From Paracoccaceae bacterium (lineage in GTDB: Bacteria; Pseudomonadota; Alphaproteobacteria; Rhodobacterales; Rhodobacteraceae): a stretch of DNA of 64,000 bases. Location: the NCBI GenBank assembly GCA_019911965.1, contig JAIOJF010000053.1, positions 31,314 through 95,313 on the forward strand, given 5' to 3'. This document shows, one piece after another, positions 41,766 to 50,957 of this stretch (its first letter is position 1; every line of letters starts with the position of its first letter). Position numbers and translations under genes: made by a program. Under the pieces are notes generated by a model. It worked only from the letters and a program-made list of their open reading frames with translations, was not told where the DNA came from and made no database searches.

Positions 41766-42533
41766 TCATTTCGCCTTTTCATGCGAAAGGCGCAGCCGCG
41801 CCACCGCCTCGTTCGCCTCGACCTGACGATGCTCGCGCAGGGCTGATTCGACGAATTCCAGATGCGCACACACGGCTGCCCGCGCGGCCTCGGGATCGCG
41901 CGCCTGAAGCGCGGTATTGATGGCGCGGTGCTGGTCCAGCAGTGCGCTGCGGGTATTGCGGCGGTTGAACACGATCTGGCGGTTGTAGAACACGCCCTGA
42001 CGCAGCATTTCAAACATCGAGCGCATCATGTGAACCATGATGACGTTATGCGACGCCTCGATGATCGCCAGGTGAAATTCGGCATCCAGCCGCGATTCAA
42101 CCTCGGCATTGCGCTTATCATGGGCGGCTTCCATCCGGCCCAGCACCGTGGCGATGATGCTGAGATCGGTATCGCTGGCCATCCGGGCGGCGCGTTCGGC
42201 GGCCAGCCCTTCCAGATCGCGCCGGAACGCAAGGTAGTCGAACAAGGCCTCGTCATGGCTGGCGAACAGGGCAAGCAAAGGCTTTGAAAAGGCCGAGCCC
42301 AGAACCTCGGCCACGTAAACGCCCGAGCCGGGGCGGGTGGCCAGCAGATCGCGGTTTTCCAGTTCCGCCAGCGCATCGCGCAGCGACGGGCGCGACACAC
42401 CCATCCGTTCGGCCATGTCGCGTTCCGCCGGCAGGCGTTCGCCCGGGCGCAGGATGCCGCGCAGGATCAGGCTTTCGATCTGTCGCACCACCGAGGTGGA
42501 GAGTTTCTCGGATTGGATCTTCTGAAACGGCAT
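41766..42533 (-). CDS. GntR-family (FadR/FCD) transcriptional regulator
   Basis: 255 residues. N-terminal winged helix: VVRQIESLILRGILRPGERLPAERDMAERMGVSRPSLRDALAELENRDLL. FCD effector domain with metal/acid-binding His positions in AEFHLAIIEASHN, HRAINTAL and CAHLEFV. Resembles LldR/PdhR-type regulators of organic-acid use. The lldD gene and the TTTGTATACAAA site lie far away, so no direct target can be assigned from position. A small OmpA gene lies upstream. Confidence 0.92.
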   Translation of the reverse strand: MPFQKIQSEKLSTSVVRQIESLILRGILRPGERLPAERDMAERMGVSRPSLRDALAELENRDLLATRPGSGVYVAEVLGSAFSKPLLALFASHDEALFDYLAFRRDLEGLAAERAARMASDTDLSIIATVLGRMEAAHDKRNAEVESRLDAEFHLAIIEASHNVIMVHMMRSMFEMLRQGVFYNRQIVFNRRNTRSALLDQHRAINTALQARDPEAARAAVCAHLEFVESALREHRQVEANEAVARLRLSHEKAK

Positions 42534-42601
42534 GAAATGATTCCGGTATCAATTGGCCGGAGTATAGGGCGACAGCTACGCTGCGGCAACGACGCGCCGG
42601 A

Positions 42602-43249
42602 TCAGCCGCGCGGGCGGATGACGATTTCCACGCGGCGATTCTCGGCCCGCCCAACTTCGGTCAGGTTCGAGGCCACCGGCTCGTTCTCGCCCCGGCCGAT
42701 GGCACGCAGGCGCGATGGCTCCACGCCGCCGCCGATCAGAATTGCCAGCACCGCATCGGCGCGTTCCGCCGAAAGCTGCTGGTTATAGCCGGCATTGCCG
42801 ACATTATCGGTATGGCCGATGATATCGACGGTGGTGTCGGGGAAATCGTTCAGGTTCCGCGCTAGCGCCGCCAGATCGCCGTGCAGGCCGGGCCGGACCT
42901 CGGCGCTGGCGGTATCGAAGGTGATCGCCTCAGGCAGGGTGACGATCAGCTCGCTGCCGGTATTGACGATACGCACCTGGCCGTTCGACATGCTGTCGCG
43001 CAGGGCCTGTTCCTGGCGATCCAGTTCCTGGCCGATCACGCCGCCAAGCGCGGCCCCGACTGCGGCACCAACGATCACGTTGCTGCGCTTGTCGCCACTG
43101 GCCCCGGCGCCAAGGATACCGCCGATGATGCCGCCGATCAGCGCGCCTTCGCCGGTTTTCGGGCGGCGGGTGCCGTCGGGAGCGGTACATGCCGCCAGTG
43201 CGATCGCACCGATGGAAAGGAGCGTCAGGGAACGGGTGGCAAGCTGCAT
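42602..43249 (-). CDS. OmpA-family lipoprotein
   Basis: 215 residues from ATG 43249. Lipobox ATRSLTLLSIGAIALAAC gives a lipidated Cys near residue 20. A glycine-zipper stretch (GALIGGIIGGILGAGASG, AAVGAALGGVIG) follows, as in SlyB/YMGG-type proteins, then a C-terminal OmpA peptidoglycan-binding domain (DIIGHTDNVGNAGYNQQLSAERADAV, GRAENRRVEIVI). It anchors the outer membrane to peptidoglycan. A longer frame upstream to 43591 is rejected. Confidence 0.93.
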   Translation of the reverse strand: MQLATRSLTLLSIGAIALAACTAPDGTRRPKTGEGALIGGIIGGILGAGASGDKRSNVIVGAAVGAALGGVIGQELDRQEQALRDSMSNGQVRIVNTGSELIVTLPEAITFDTASAEVRPGLHGDLAALARNLNDFPDTTVDIIGHTDNVGNAGYNQQLSAERADAVLAILIGGGVEPSRLRAIGRGENEPVASNLTEVGRAENRRVEIVIRPRG

Positions 43250-43344
43250 GTCGGGCCTCGTGCGTTGCGGGTTTCGCCCTGTATAGGGGCATTGGCCGCT
43301 GACTGCACCTCCATCTATGGGGGCGGGCAAGATTTCGCCGGCGG

Positions 43345-44181
43345 CTATTCCGCCGCTTCCAGCCGCGCCGCCTCGCGGGCCAGCATCGCGCGTTTGACCG
43401 GCAGGCCCCAGTGATAGCCGCCCAGGCCGCCGGATTTGCGCAAGGCGCGGTGGCAGGGGATCAGCCAGCTTACCGGGTTGCGCCCGACCGCCGTGCCGAC
43501 CGCGCGCACCGCCTTGGGATGGCCGATGCTCTGGGCGATCTCGGAATAGGTGGTGACATGGCCGCTGGGGATCGCCAGCAGCGCTTCCCACACCTTGATC
43601 TGGAACGGCGCGCCGATCAGATGCAGCCTGGCCTCACCGCCAGTGCCAAGCGCGGCATCGACCCAGGCCTGCAGCGCGCCCGGATCCTCGGCAAACTGCG
43701 CATTGGGCCAGCGCGCGCGCATATCCGCCATCGCCGCCGCCTCGCCGCATTCCGCAGCAAAGGCCAGCCCGCAGATACCGCGATCTGTGGCCATCACCAG
43801 CATCGCGCCGAACGGGCTGTCGAACCAGCCCCAGCGGATGGTCAGGCCGCGCCCGCGGGCGGCGTAGTCGCCGGGGCTCATCGCCTCCCATCTGAGGAAC
43901 AGATCATGCAGCCGCGACGCCCCGCTGAGGCCGGTTTCATGGGCCGCATCCAGCAGCGTGAAGCGGTCATGCAGCAGCCGCTTGGCGTGATCCAGAGTCA
44001 GATATTGCTGATAGCGCTTGGGGCTGACGCCGACCCACTGGCTGAACAGGCGCTGGAAATGCGCCGGGCTGAGGCCGGTTGCCCCGGCCACCTGTTCCAG
44101 CGTTGGCTGGCTCTCGGCATTGGCGTCGATATAGGCCAGGGCGCGGGCGATCAGGTCGTAATGATAGGGATTCTTGGACAT
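43345..44181 (-). CDS. AraC-type regulator fused to methylated-DNA-cysteine methyltransferase (Ada-like)
   Basis: 278 residues. N-terminal AraC helix-turn-helix pair (LEQVAGATGLSPAHFQRLFSQWVGVSPKRYQQYL), then an Ogt/MGMT domain with the acceptor Cys in IPCHRALRKSGGLGGYHWGL. The N-terminal zinc phosphotriester domain of full Ada is absent, so this is the short Ada form that repairs O6-alkylguanine and may regulate. No neighbour in a repair operon, though nth lies 1.2 kb away. Confidence 0.93.
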   Translation of the reverse strand: MSKNPYHYDLIARALAYIDANAESQPTLEQVAGATGLSPAHFQRLFSQWVGVSPKRYQQYLTLDHAKRLLHDRFTLLDAAHETGLSGASRLHDLFLRWEAMSPGDYAARGRGLTIRWGWFDSPFGAMLVMATDRGICGLAFAAECGEAAAMADMRARWPNAQFAEDPGALQAWVDAALGTGGEARLHLIGAPFQIKVWEALLAIPSGHVTTYSEIAQSIGHPKAVRAVGTAVGRNPVSWLIPCHRALRKSGGLGGYHWGLPVKRAMLAREAARLEAAE

Positions 44182-44260
44182 CTTGCGGCTCCTTCAACAG
44201 CATCGAAGATCGCCGATGGAGGCCGCCTTTGCCACCCGATTCCTGCGCATTCTCCGCCGG

Positions 44261-45259
44261 TCAGGCGGCCAAAGCCCGGCCTGGCCGCGCCAGTCGCGTT
44301 GAGTCGCGCGCAATATCCGCCAGCAGCCGCGCCTCGAACGGGCGCAGGCAGGGCCGTGCGGTGCGCATCTGCGCAAGTTCCGGGCCCAGTATATCGGCGA
44401 TGGCGATGCGCGATGGTGCCGCCAGCGCCGACAGCGCCATGTCGCCGGGGAACAGGCTTTCGCTCCAGCAGCCTTGCGCGTTCAGCACCTGATGGTTTTC
44501 CAGCAGCAGGTGGTGATAGCCGATATCGCCTTTGGGCTGTATCTGGACCAGCGATCCGCCGGTCAACAGGGCAATCGCCGGGGCAAACACCTCGTCAAGT
44601 CCGAAATACAATTGCACCTCCGGGCCGCGCAGCAGCAAGCGGTGCTGAGGCGAGACCAGCAGATCGGCGGTTGCCCCGAACGATCCTGCGGCGATGCGCA
44701 CCGGGGCCAATGCGGGGCTGATTGCCCTTTGCCGGGCACGAAAGCTCTGCCCGCCGGCCCACAGGACCGTTTGCAGGCCGTTGTCGCGGGTCTGAACCTT
44801 GTCGCCGGGCCGGATCAGTTCAACCGGAACCGGCCCGCACGCGGTTTCGATCAGCGTGCCGGCAACAAAACAGGGGACATGGCTGCCCCCGCCAGACCCG
44901 CCGCTGCCTGACCCGCTGCCCGAGCCACCGCTGCCCGAGCCACCGCTGCCTGACCCGCTGCCCGATCCACCGTTGCCCGAGCCACCGCTGCCCGAACCTC
45001 CTTTTTCGGAACCCGATCCAGCCTTGCCGGACCCGCCCTTGCCCGAACCGCCCGAGCCATATCCCTTATGTCCCTTTTCCTTGTCGGCGCTGATCGTCCG
45101 ATCCTTGGTCCCGTCCGCAACGATGCCTTCCTTGACCGCGTCGGTACAGGCATCCGCCTCCTTCGTATCGGCGGCCTTCAGCACCTTCGCCTTGGCATAG
45201 ACAACATCATCACCGTCCCCGGATGCGCCCAATGCCTTGAATAGTTTCTTCCCGATCAT
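44261..45259 (-). CDS. Hint-domain protein with Gly-Ser linker
   Basis: 332 residues from ATG 45259 (MIGKKLFKAL). Residues 1-65 are polar and Lys/Asp-rich with no signal peptide. Residues ~66-126 are almost pure Gly/Ser with Lys/Glu/Asn (GSGSEKGGSGSGGSG type). The Hint (hedgehog/intein) domain starts at C130 (CFVAGTLIET), with RPGDKVQTRDNG, LLVSPQHRLLL and the closing HHLLLENHQVLNAQG. Rhodobacterales RTX/type I secreted proteins often carry this module. Here there are no RTX repeats. Self-processing is possible but unproven. Confidence 0.85.
   Translation of the reverse strand: MIGKKLFKALGASGDGDDVVYAKAKVLKAADTKEADACTDAVKEGIVADGTKDRTISADKEKGHKGYGSGGSGKGGSGKAGSGSEKGGSGSGGSGNGGSGSGSGSGGSGSGGSGSGSGSGGSGGGSHVPCFVAGTLIETACGPVPVELIRPGDKVQTRDNGLQTVLWAGGQSFRARQRAISPALAPVRIAAGSFGATADLLVSPQHRLLLRGPEVQLYFGLDEVFAPAIALLTGGSLVQIQPKGDIGYHHLLLENHQVLNAQGCWSESLFPGDMALSALAAPSRIAIADILGPELAQMRTARPCLRPFEARLLADIARDSTRLARPGRALAA
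44882..45064 (-). repeat. Gly-Ser codon repeat in the Hint protein
   Basis: The coding repeat of GGC/TCG-type codons (mirror image CCGCTGCCCGAGCCA on the plus strand) covers the ~61-residue linker. Units of 15-18 bp recur with minor changes, so copy number is probably variable between strains. Confidence 0.8.
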
Positions 45260-45424
45260 GCCCAGCCTGCCGCCATTAACGGCACCAGACTGGCACGCCC
45301 GGCATTTACAGAACCCTAAGACCCCCGCCACCAGCACGGAAAAACGCAGACAATCCTCGCAACCAGACAGCCAGCCCTGAAATCAAACTTGCCCGGACCG
45401 GGGCGAACGGGCATACCCGGGCGC

Positions 45425-46069
45425 ATGACCGCACAGCTCGATTACCAGACGATTCACGAAATTTTCCGGCGTTTCCGCGACAGCGAGCCGGAGCCGAAAG
45501 GCGAGCTTGAGCACAAAAACGCCTATACCCTGCTGGTTGCCGTCGCCCTCAGTGCGCAAGCCACCGATGCCGGTGTCAACAAGGCGACGCGGAGCCTGTT
45601 CGCCGTTGCCGACACGCCGCAGAAGATGCTCGATCTCGGGATCGAGGCGCTGACCGACCATATCAAGACCATCGGTCTGTTTCGCAACAAGGCCAGGAAC
45701 GTCATGCAGATGGCGCGGATACTGGTCGACGATTTCGGCGGCGAGGTGCCGTCGTCACGCGCCGCGCTGGCCTCGCTGCCGGGTGTCGGGCGCAAGACCG
45801 CGAATGTGGTTTTGAACATGTGGTTCCGCTTTCCCGCGCAGGCGGTCGATACCCATATCTTTCGTTTCGGCAACCGCACCGGCGTGGCCCCCGGCAAGGA
45901 TGTTGTCGCGGTTGAACGCGCCATCGAGGACAACGTTCCGGTCGAGTTCCAGCAACACGCGCATCACTGGATGATCCTGCACGGACGCTATATCTGCAAG
46001 GCGCGAAAACCCGTCTGCGGCAATTGCATCATTGCCGATCTCTGCCATTCAAAGGACAAGACGCCATGA
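45425..46069 (+). CDS. nth: Endonuclease III (DNA glycosylase/AP lyase)
   Basis: 214 residues, oxidised-pyrimidine DNA glycosylase. Helix-hairpin-helix LPGVGRKTANVVL with catalytic K124, catalytic D142 in VDTHIFR, and a [4Fe-4S] site with Cys at 191, 198, 201 and 207 (C-x6-C-x2-C-x5-C). The ATG at 45425 follows the best; earlier in-frame starts do not fit the family. Its stop overlaps the next ATG (ATGA). Confidence 0.97.
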   Translation: MTAQLDYQTIHEIFRRFRDSEPEPKGELEHKNAYTLLVAVALSAQATDAGVNKATRSLFAVADTPQKMLDLGIEALTDHIKTIGLFRNKARNVMQMARILVDDFGGEVPSSRAALASLPGVGRKTANVVLNMWFRFPAQAVDTHIFRFGNRTGVAPGKDVVAVERAIEDNVPVEFQQHAHHWMILHGRYICKARKPVCGNCIIADLCHSKDKTP

Positions 46070-47061
46070 AAAAGAAATTCCAGGTGGTCGGCATCGGCAA
46101 TGCGATGGTCGATATCCTTTCCCATGTCGAAGACGGTTTTCTGGCGGCAAACGGCGTGGAAAAGGGCATCATGCAACTGATCGACATGGCCCGTGCGGTC
46201 GATCTGTATGGCCATATGGGTCCGGCGCAGGAAATTTCCGGCGGCTCGGCGGCCAATACCATCGCCGGGATCGCAGCACTCGGCGGGCGCACCGCCTATG
46301 TCGGCAAGGTACGCGACGACCAGCTTGGCATGATCTTCGCGCATGATCTGCGTGCGCAGGGTGCCACATATCAGACTCCGCTGGCCGCAAAGGACCACGA
46401 ACACGAAACTGGTCGCTGCATGGTGCTGGTCACGCCGGATGGCGAACGTTCGCTCAACACCTATCTCGGCGTGTCGGAATTCCTCGGCCCCGACGATATC
46501 GACCCTGCGATGATGGCGCAGGCGGAGTGGCTATATCTGGAAGGCTACCGCTTCGACGGGCCGGACAGCAAGGCCGCCTTCGCCAAGGCGATTGATGCCG
46601 CCCGCGCTGCCGGTGGCCGGGTGTCGCTGACCCTCAGCGATCCGTTCTGTGTCGAACGCCACCGCGACGATTTCCGCGAGATGATCCGCAATCACATTGA
46701 CCTGTTGTTCTGCAACGAACACGAAATGGCGGCAATGTATCCCGGCGAAACGCTGGACCGGTCGATGCGCGATGCAGCGGCCGAGATCGATATCGTGGTC
46801 TGCACCGCCTCGGAAAAGGGCGCTTACGTGCTGAATGGCGGCGGGCTGGAACATGCCCATGCGGTGCCGACGCAGATCGTGGATGCCACGGGGGCTGGCG
46901 ATCTGTTCGCCAGCGGCTTCCTTTTTGGCCTCGTACATGGCTATGACACGCTGACCTGTGCGCGTATGGGCAATGTCGCCGCCGCCGAGGTGATCAGCCA
47001 TATCGGTGCCCGCCCCGAAGCCGACCTTATGGAATTGTTCCACGAGCACGGGCTTGTCTGA
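46066..47061 (+). CDS. PfkB-family carbohydrate/adenosine kinase
   Basis: 331 residues. Start VVGIGNAMVDILSHV, GGSAANTIAGIAALGG substrate motif, and DATGAGDLFASGFLFG with the catalytic Asp and anion hole. Adenosine kinase-like enzymes and ribokinases share this fold; the N-terminal NAMVD points to the adenosine kinase-like side. Overlaps nth by 4 bp and is followed by an EamA transporter. Confidence 0.92.
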   Translation: MKKKFQVVGIGNAMVDILSHVEDGFLAANGVEKGIMQLIDMARAVDLYGHMGPAQEISGGSAANTIAGIAALGGRTAYVGKVRDDQLGMIFAHDLRAQGATYQTPLAAKDHEHETGRCMVLVTPDGERSLNTYLGVSEFLGPDDIDPAMMAQAEWLYLEGYRFDGPDSKAAFAKAIDAARAAGGRVSLTLSDPFCVERHRDDFREMIRNHIDLLFCNEHEMAAMYPGETLDRSMRDAAAEIDIVVCTASEKGAYVLNGGGLEHAHAVPTQIVDATGAGDLFASGFLFGLVHGYDTLTCARMGNVAAAEVISHIGARPEADLMELFHEHGLV

Positions 47062-47089
47062 ACCGGCCTTGCCCGTCGCCAGCGCCCGC

Positions 47090-47965
47090 ATGACGGCGCT
47101 TAAGGCGGTCGGGCTTCTGCTGCTGGCGATCCTGTGCTTTGATGCCATGAGCGTGATGATCCGCACGATGATCCGCGCCGGCTACAGCGCGCAGGAGCTA
47201 TCCGCCTATCGCAACCTGTTCGGTGTCCTGCCCAGCCTGTTGCTGATGATCCGCACCGGCGAACTGCGACTGAAGGGCACCAATCTCTATATCCCGCAAT
47301 GGCGGCTGGCGGTACTTCGCGGGCTGGTGGTGGCGCTGGCCCAGGTGTTCTTCTTCTCGGCCATCGGCCTGCTGGATCTCGCGACGGTATCGGCGCTTGG
47401 CCAGACCAGCGGGCTGTTCGTGGTGGCGCTGTCGGTGATGTTCCTGAAGGAACGGGTCGGCATCTGGCGCTGGTCGGCGCTGGCGATCGGCTTTGGCGGC
47501 GCGATGCTGATCCTGCAGCCCGGCAGCGATGCCTTTACCGCCGCTGCCCTGCTGCCGATTTGCGCCGCGGCCTGTTACAGCTTTTCGATGATCACGGTGC
47601 GCAAGTTCGACCGCACGGTCTCGAACGCGTTGCTCTACCTCTATTCCTCGGGCGCGGCGGCGGTTGGCGCAATCCTGCTGGCCGCGATCACCACCGAATT
47701 CAGCGCCATCGCCTCGATCGGCGATGCGGCGTTCATCCTGACCCTGGCGCTGATCGGCGGCACCGGGGTCTTGCTGATGATGCTGGCCTACCGGATGGCC
47801 GCGCCGTCGATTCTGGCCCCGTTCGGCTATTTCGGGCTGGTCACATCGTTCAGCTTTGGTTGGTATTTCTTCGGCGAATTTCCGGTTGAAACGCTGTTTC
47901 CCGGCGTCCTGCTGATCGTCGCGGGCGGGGCGATGGTGCTTTGGCGCGAGAACCGCCGCGCCTGA
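47090..47965 (+). CDS. EamA/DMT-superfamily permease
   Basis: 291 residues from ATG 47090 (MTALKAVG), ten TM helices, two EamA repeats. AQVFFFSAIGLLDLATVSALGQTSGLFVVALSVMFLKERVGIWRWSALAIGFGGAMLI is the first repeat end. Starts 29 bp after the kinase, so likely co-transcribed. A different member from the one at 1842-2777. Substrate unknown. Confidence 0.87.
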   Translation: MTALKAVGLLLLAILCFDAMSVMIRTMIRAGYSAQELSAYRNLFGVLPSLLLMIRTGELRLKGTNLYIPQWRLAVLRGLVVALAQVFFFSAIGLLDLATVSALGQTSGLFVVALSVMFLKERVGIWRWSALAIGFGGAMLILQPGSDAFTAAALLPICAAACYSFSMITVRKFDRTVSNALLYLYSSGAAAVGAILLAAITTEFSAIASIGDAAFILTLALIGGTGVLLMMLAYRMAAPSILAPFGYFGLVTSFSFGWYFFGEFPVETLFPGVLLIVAGGAMVLWRENRRA

Positions 47966-48007
47966 TATTCCGGGCGTCGGGGGGGCAGCACCTTCCCGCA
48001 ACCCGCA

Positions 48008-48826
48008 TTATTCGCCCAGCTTGGCGTGCACCTCGTCCAGATCAATCTCGGCAACCGGCATCTTGTTGGCGGGATTGTCGATGTCGTATTTGAACAATTC
48101 AAAATCGCGGTGATACATCTCGCGCACCAGGTGCATCGACAGATCGTCGAAATAATCCTCCACCGGATGGGCGCGTTTCGGCCCGTGGCCTTCGCTTTCG
48201 TTGAACCGCGGCATGGCGCTCACGTCCAGCTCATGCGCCACCTCGATATGGCGCAGTACTTCCTGCATGCCGGTCTTGAAATCCTCGGTCGAGATGATGG
48301 CATCGTATTTCGCGCCGCCATGCACCAAAGTCGAGGCATGGCCCGACATCGCCGACCAGTGGATATCGGGGTCCATCGGGCGGCGGAACTTGATGGTATC
48401 GCGCGCGAATAACAGGAAGCGGCGGAAACTGGCGATCTGGTCGAACTCGAACCCGGTTTCTGGATCGCCGACCTCGATGCCGTATTTCTGGATCAACAGG
48501 GGCACCAGCTTGCCGCGATAGCGCTTGCCGTTGCGCTGAATGCCGCAGATCTTGTCGAAAAACGCCGACAGGATGCGGGTATAGGGATTGCGCACGCAGG
48601 TGAAGGTGTAGGCGCTGCCTTCGCGGATCGCACGTTCCAGCGGCTTCTGGCTGTCTTCCAGCGCCCATTTGTGGATGCCGCCCTGCGCGTCGTGGATATC
48701 GCCGTCGAAATAGGTGCCGTGATCAATGTAATGCATCACCTGTCCGATGGTCGAACAGGCGCATTTCGGGATCACCCGATAGACCAGTGTTTCGCTTTCG
48801 GTCATCCAGGTACCCGGAAAGCCCAT
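48008..48826 (-). CDS. Sulfotransferase family protein (Sulfotransfer_2-like)
   Basis: 272 residues. The 5'-phosphosulfate loop IPKCACSTIG (19-28) and the 3'-phosphate motif CVRNPYTRILSAFFDKI (77-93) that bind PAPS are visible; the donor is 3'-phosphoadenylyl sulfate. The acceptor is probably a carbohydrate. Divergent from the glycosyltransferase at 48973, suggesting a surface polysaccharide or glycolipid. An alternative start at MTESETLVY drops seven residues. Confidence 0.88.
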   Translation of the reverse strand: MGFPGTWMTESETLVYRVIPKCACSTIGQVMHYIDHGTYFDGDIHDAQGGIHKWALEDSQKPLERAIREGSAYTFTCVRNPYTRILSAFFDKICGIQRNGKRYRGKLVPLLIQKYGIEVGDPETGFEFDQIASFRRFLLFARDTIKFRRPMDPDIHWSAMSGHASTLVHGGAKYDAIISTEDFKTGMQEVLRHIEVAHELDVSAMPRFNESEGHGPKRAHPVEDYFDDLSMHLVREMYHRDFELFKYDIDNPANKMPVAEIDLDEVHAKLGE

Positions 48827-48889
48827 TTTTCACCACCTCGATCAGCTTTTTGTTAGCAAGCTGTCCATATTTTGTATCCAGAACCAGAC

Positions 48890-48931
48890 AAGACCAAAGA
48901 AAGGGTGTTTTTTCAACGAAAGTTTGGTCTT
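48890..48931. promoter_or_regulatory. Inverted repeat between sulfotransferase and glycosyltransferase
   Basis: Arms AAGACCAAA (48890-48898) and TTTGGTCTT (48923-48931) are perfect 9-bp complements with a 24-bp spacer in an AT-rich divergent promoter region. Could be an operator or a 5' UTR stem. Confidence 0.5.
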
Positions 48932-48972
48932 ATGAAGGCAAGAAACCAAAATACCGGGCAGAAACGGACCTG

Positions 48973-50547
48973 ATGGCGCGAATTGCCTACATATTGCTGT
49001 GTCACAAGGACCCCGCCGCGATTGCCGCGCAGGTCAGCCAGTTGACGGCGCGTGGCGATTACGTGGCGGTGCATTTCGATGCCCGCGCCGGTGACAAGGC
49101 CTTTCAGGCGATCAGATCGGCGCTGGACGGCAACGAAAACGTGGCCTTTGCCGAGCGGATCAAATGCGGCTGGGGGGAATGGTCGCTGGTTCAGGCAACG
49201 CTGAACGCGGTTCGCGCCGCCGAGGCGGCGTTCCCGCGCGCCACGCATTTCTACATGGTGTCGGGCGATTGCATGCCGATCAAGTCGGCGGAATATATCC
49301 ACGACTTTCTGGATAATCACGAGATCGACTTCATCGAATCGTTCGATTACTTCAAATCCGACTGGATCAAGACCGGCATGCGCGAGGAACGGCTGATCTA
49401 CCGCCACTACCTGAACGAGCGCAACCACAAGAAACTGTTCTATGCCGCGCTGGAGATGCAAAAGCGGCTGGGCCTGAAACGCGCCATCCCCAAGGGGCTG
49501 GATATCATGATCGGCTCGCAATGGTGGTGCCTGCGGCGGCAGACGATCGAGCGCATCCTGGGATTTCTGAAAAAGCGGCGCGATGTCGTGCGGTTCTTCC
49601 GCACCACCTGGATCCCCGACGAGACGTTCTTTCAGACGCTGGTGCGCCATCTGGTCCCGCATGCCGAGATTGATCCGCGTACCCTGACCTTCCTGATGTT
49701 TTCCGATTACGGGATGCCGGTCACCTTCTACAACGATCAGTACGATATGCTGGTGGCGCAGGATTTCATGTTCGCGCGCAAGATTTCGCCCGAGGCGCGG
49801 ATGCTGAAATCGCGGCTGGGCGCGCTCTATGGCAGCGGGCAGACCGAGTTTCCGATTGCCGGCGAAGGCCGCCGCCTGCACGCCTACCTGACGCATCAGG
49901 GCCGCTACGGGCGGCGATTCGCGCCGCGATTCTGGGAACAGGGCAGCACGCTGGGGCGCGAACGCGAATTGCTGATCCTGATCTGCAAGAAATGGCATGT
50001 CGCCAAGCGATTGCTGCACGCGATCACCCGCGCCACCAACCTGACCGGTGTGGAGTTCCTGTTCGACGAGGAAGACGCCGCGCTGCCGCATCTGGGCGGG
50101 ATCGAGAATTCGATGGAAAAACGCACCCGCCACCGCCGCGCGATGATGCGGATGCTGTTCGATTATCACGAGACCAACCGGATGCTGATCTGCCTCGATC
50201 CCAAGAACCTTGAATTGCTGCAGGATTTCTATTCCGACCGCTGCACCACGCGGATCCTGGAAATCGAATGCGACTATTCCGAGCAATATCTGATCGGCCA
50301 TGCGCTGCGGGTCGGGCTGGCCGGCCAGAACACGCCGCGCCAGACCCTGCAGCAACTGGTGCCGACGGTACGCCAGGAATTCGCACACGAGATCGACGCG
50401 ATCCGCGATGCGGAATTTCCCCATCACTACCGGATTTCCGAGCAGCACAACGACGCCGAAAACGCCATTCCGCTGTCGGGGTTTCTTGATATACCGGAAA
50501 GCGTGGCGGGCGAGATTGCCCGCACCGACCATCTGTTTGCGGAGTAG
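48973..50547 (+). CDS. Core-2/I-branching-like glycosyltransferase (DUF5928-type)
   Basis: 524 residues. The N-terminal ~300 residues match the beta-1,6-N-acetylglucosaminyltransferase (GT14-like) pattern: IAYILLCHKDPAAIAAQV, FYMVSGDCMPIKSAEYI (the DxD-like place), GSQWWCLRR and PDETFFQTLVRHL. The remaining ~220 residues are an added domain ending in LSGFLDIPESVAG, as in the DUF5928 proteins of Rhodobacterales. The acceptor sugar is unknown. Pairs with a sulfotransferase; only 2 bp separate it from the HIT gene. Confidence 0.85.
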   Translation: MARIAYILLCHKDPAAIAAQVSQLTARGDYVAVHFDARAGDKAFQAIRSALDGNENVAFAERIKCGWGEWSLVQATLNAVRAAEAAFPRATHFYMVSGDCMPIKSAEYIHDFLDNHEIDFIESFDYFKSDWIKTGMREERLIYRHYLNERNHKKLFYAALEMQKRLGLKRAIPKGLDIMIGSQWWCLRRQTIERILGFLKKRRDVVRFFRTTWIPDETFFQTLVRHLVPHAEIDPRTLTFLMFSDYGMPVTFYNDQYDMLVAQDFMFARKISPEARMLKSRLGALYGSGQTEFPIAGEGRRLHAYLTHQGRYGRRFAPRFWEQGSTLGRERELLILICKKWHVAKRLLHAITRATNLTGVEFLFDEEDAALPHLGGIENSMEKRTRHRRAMMRMLFDYHETNRMLICLDPKNLELLQDFYSDRCTTRILEIECDYSEQYLIGHALRVGLAGQNTPRQTLQQLVPTVRQEFAHEIDAIRDAEFPHHYRISEQHNDAENAIPLSGFLDIPESVAGEIARTDHLFAE

Positions 50548-50549
50548 GT

Positions 50550-50933
50550 ATGGCTTACGAATACGACGACCAGAACGTCTTTGCGAAGATCCTGCGGGGC
50601 GAGATTCCCAGCGACAAGGTGCTGGAAACCACTCATACGCTCGCCTTTCGGGATATCACGCCACAGGCCCCGGATCATGTGCTGGTGATCCCGAAAGGGC
50701 CATATGTCACTTATGACCATTTCGCCGATGCCGCCAGCGATGACGAGATCGTCGATTTCACCCGTGCACTGGGCGAGGTGTGCCGCCTGCTGGGGGTGAA
50801 ACCCGGTGAGGGCGGCGATGGCTACCGGGTGATCGCCAATTCCGGCAATAACGGCGTGCAGGACGTGCCGCATCTGCATGTGCATATCCTGGCCGGCCGC
50901 TGGCTGGGCCGGATGCTGCAAAAACCAGATTGA
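50550..50933 (+). CDS. HIT-family (HinT-like) hydrolase
   Basis: 127 residues. Histidine triad H108-L-H110-V-H112 in DVPHLHVHILAGR, the nucleoside-phosphoramidase active site. NVFAKILRGEIPSDKV opens the protein. Acts on AMP-lysine or nucleotide conjugates. Starts 2 bp after the glycosyltransferase stop. Confidence 0.96.
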   Translation: MAYEYDDQNVFAKILRGEIPSDKVLETTHTLAFRDITPQAPDHVLVIPKGPYVTYDHFADAASDDEIVDFTRALGEVCRLLGVKPGEGGDGYRVIANSGNNGVQDVPHLHVHILAGRWLGRMLQKPD

Positions 50934-50957
50934 GCGCCTGCGGCGCGTTGCTTTTCA

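Noticed and set aside
43250..43591. N-terminal extension of the OmpA-family gene
   Set aside because: The lipobox start at 43249 fits a lipoprotein, and the extension overlaps the AraC-Ogt gene.
44882..45064. Regular short repeats that look like a CRISPR or minisatellite
   Set aside because: The repeats are in frame and encode the Gly-Ser linker of the Hint protein; no spacers or cas genes.
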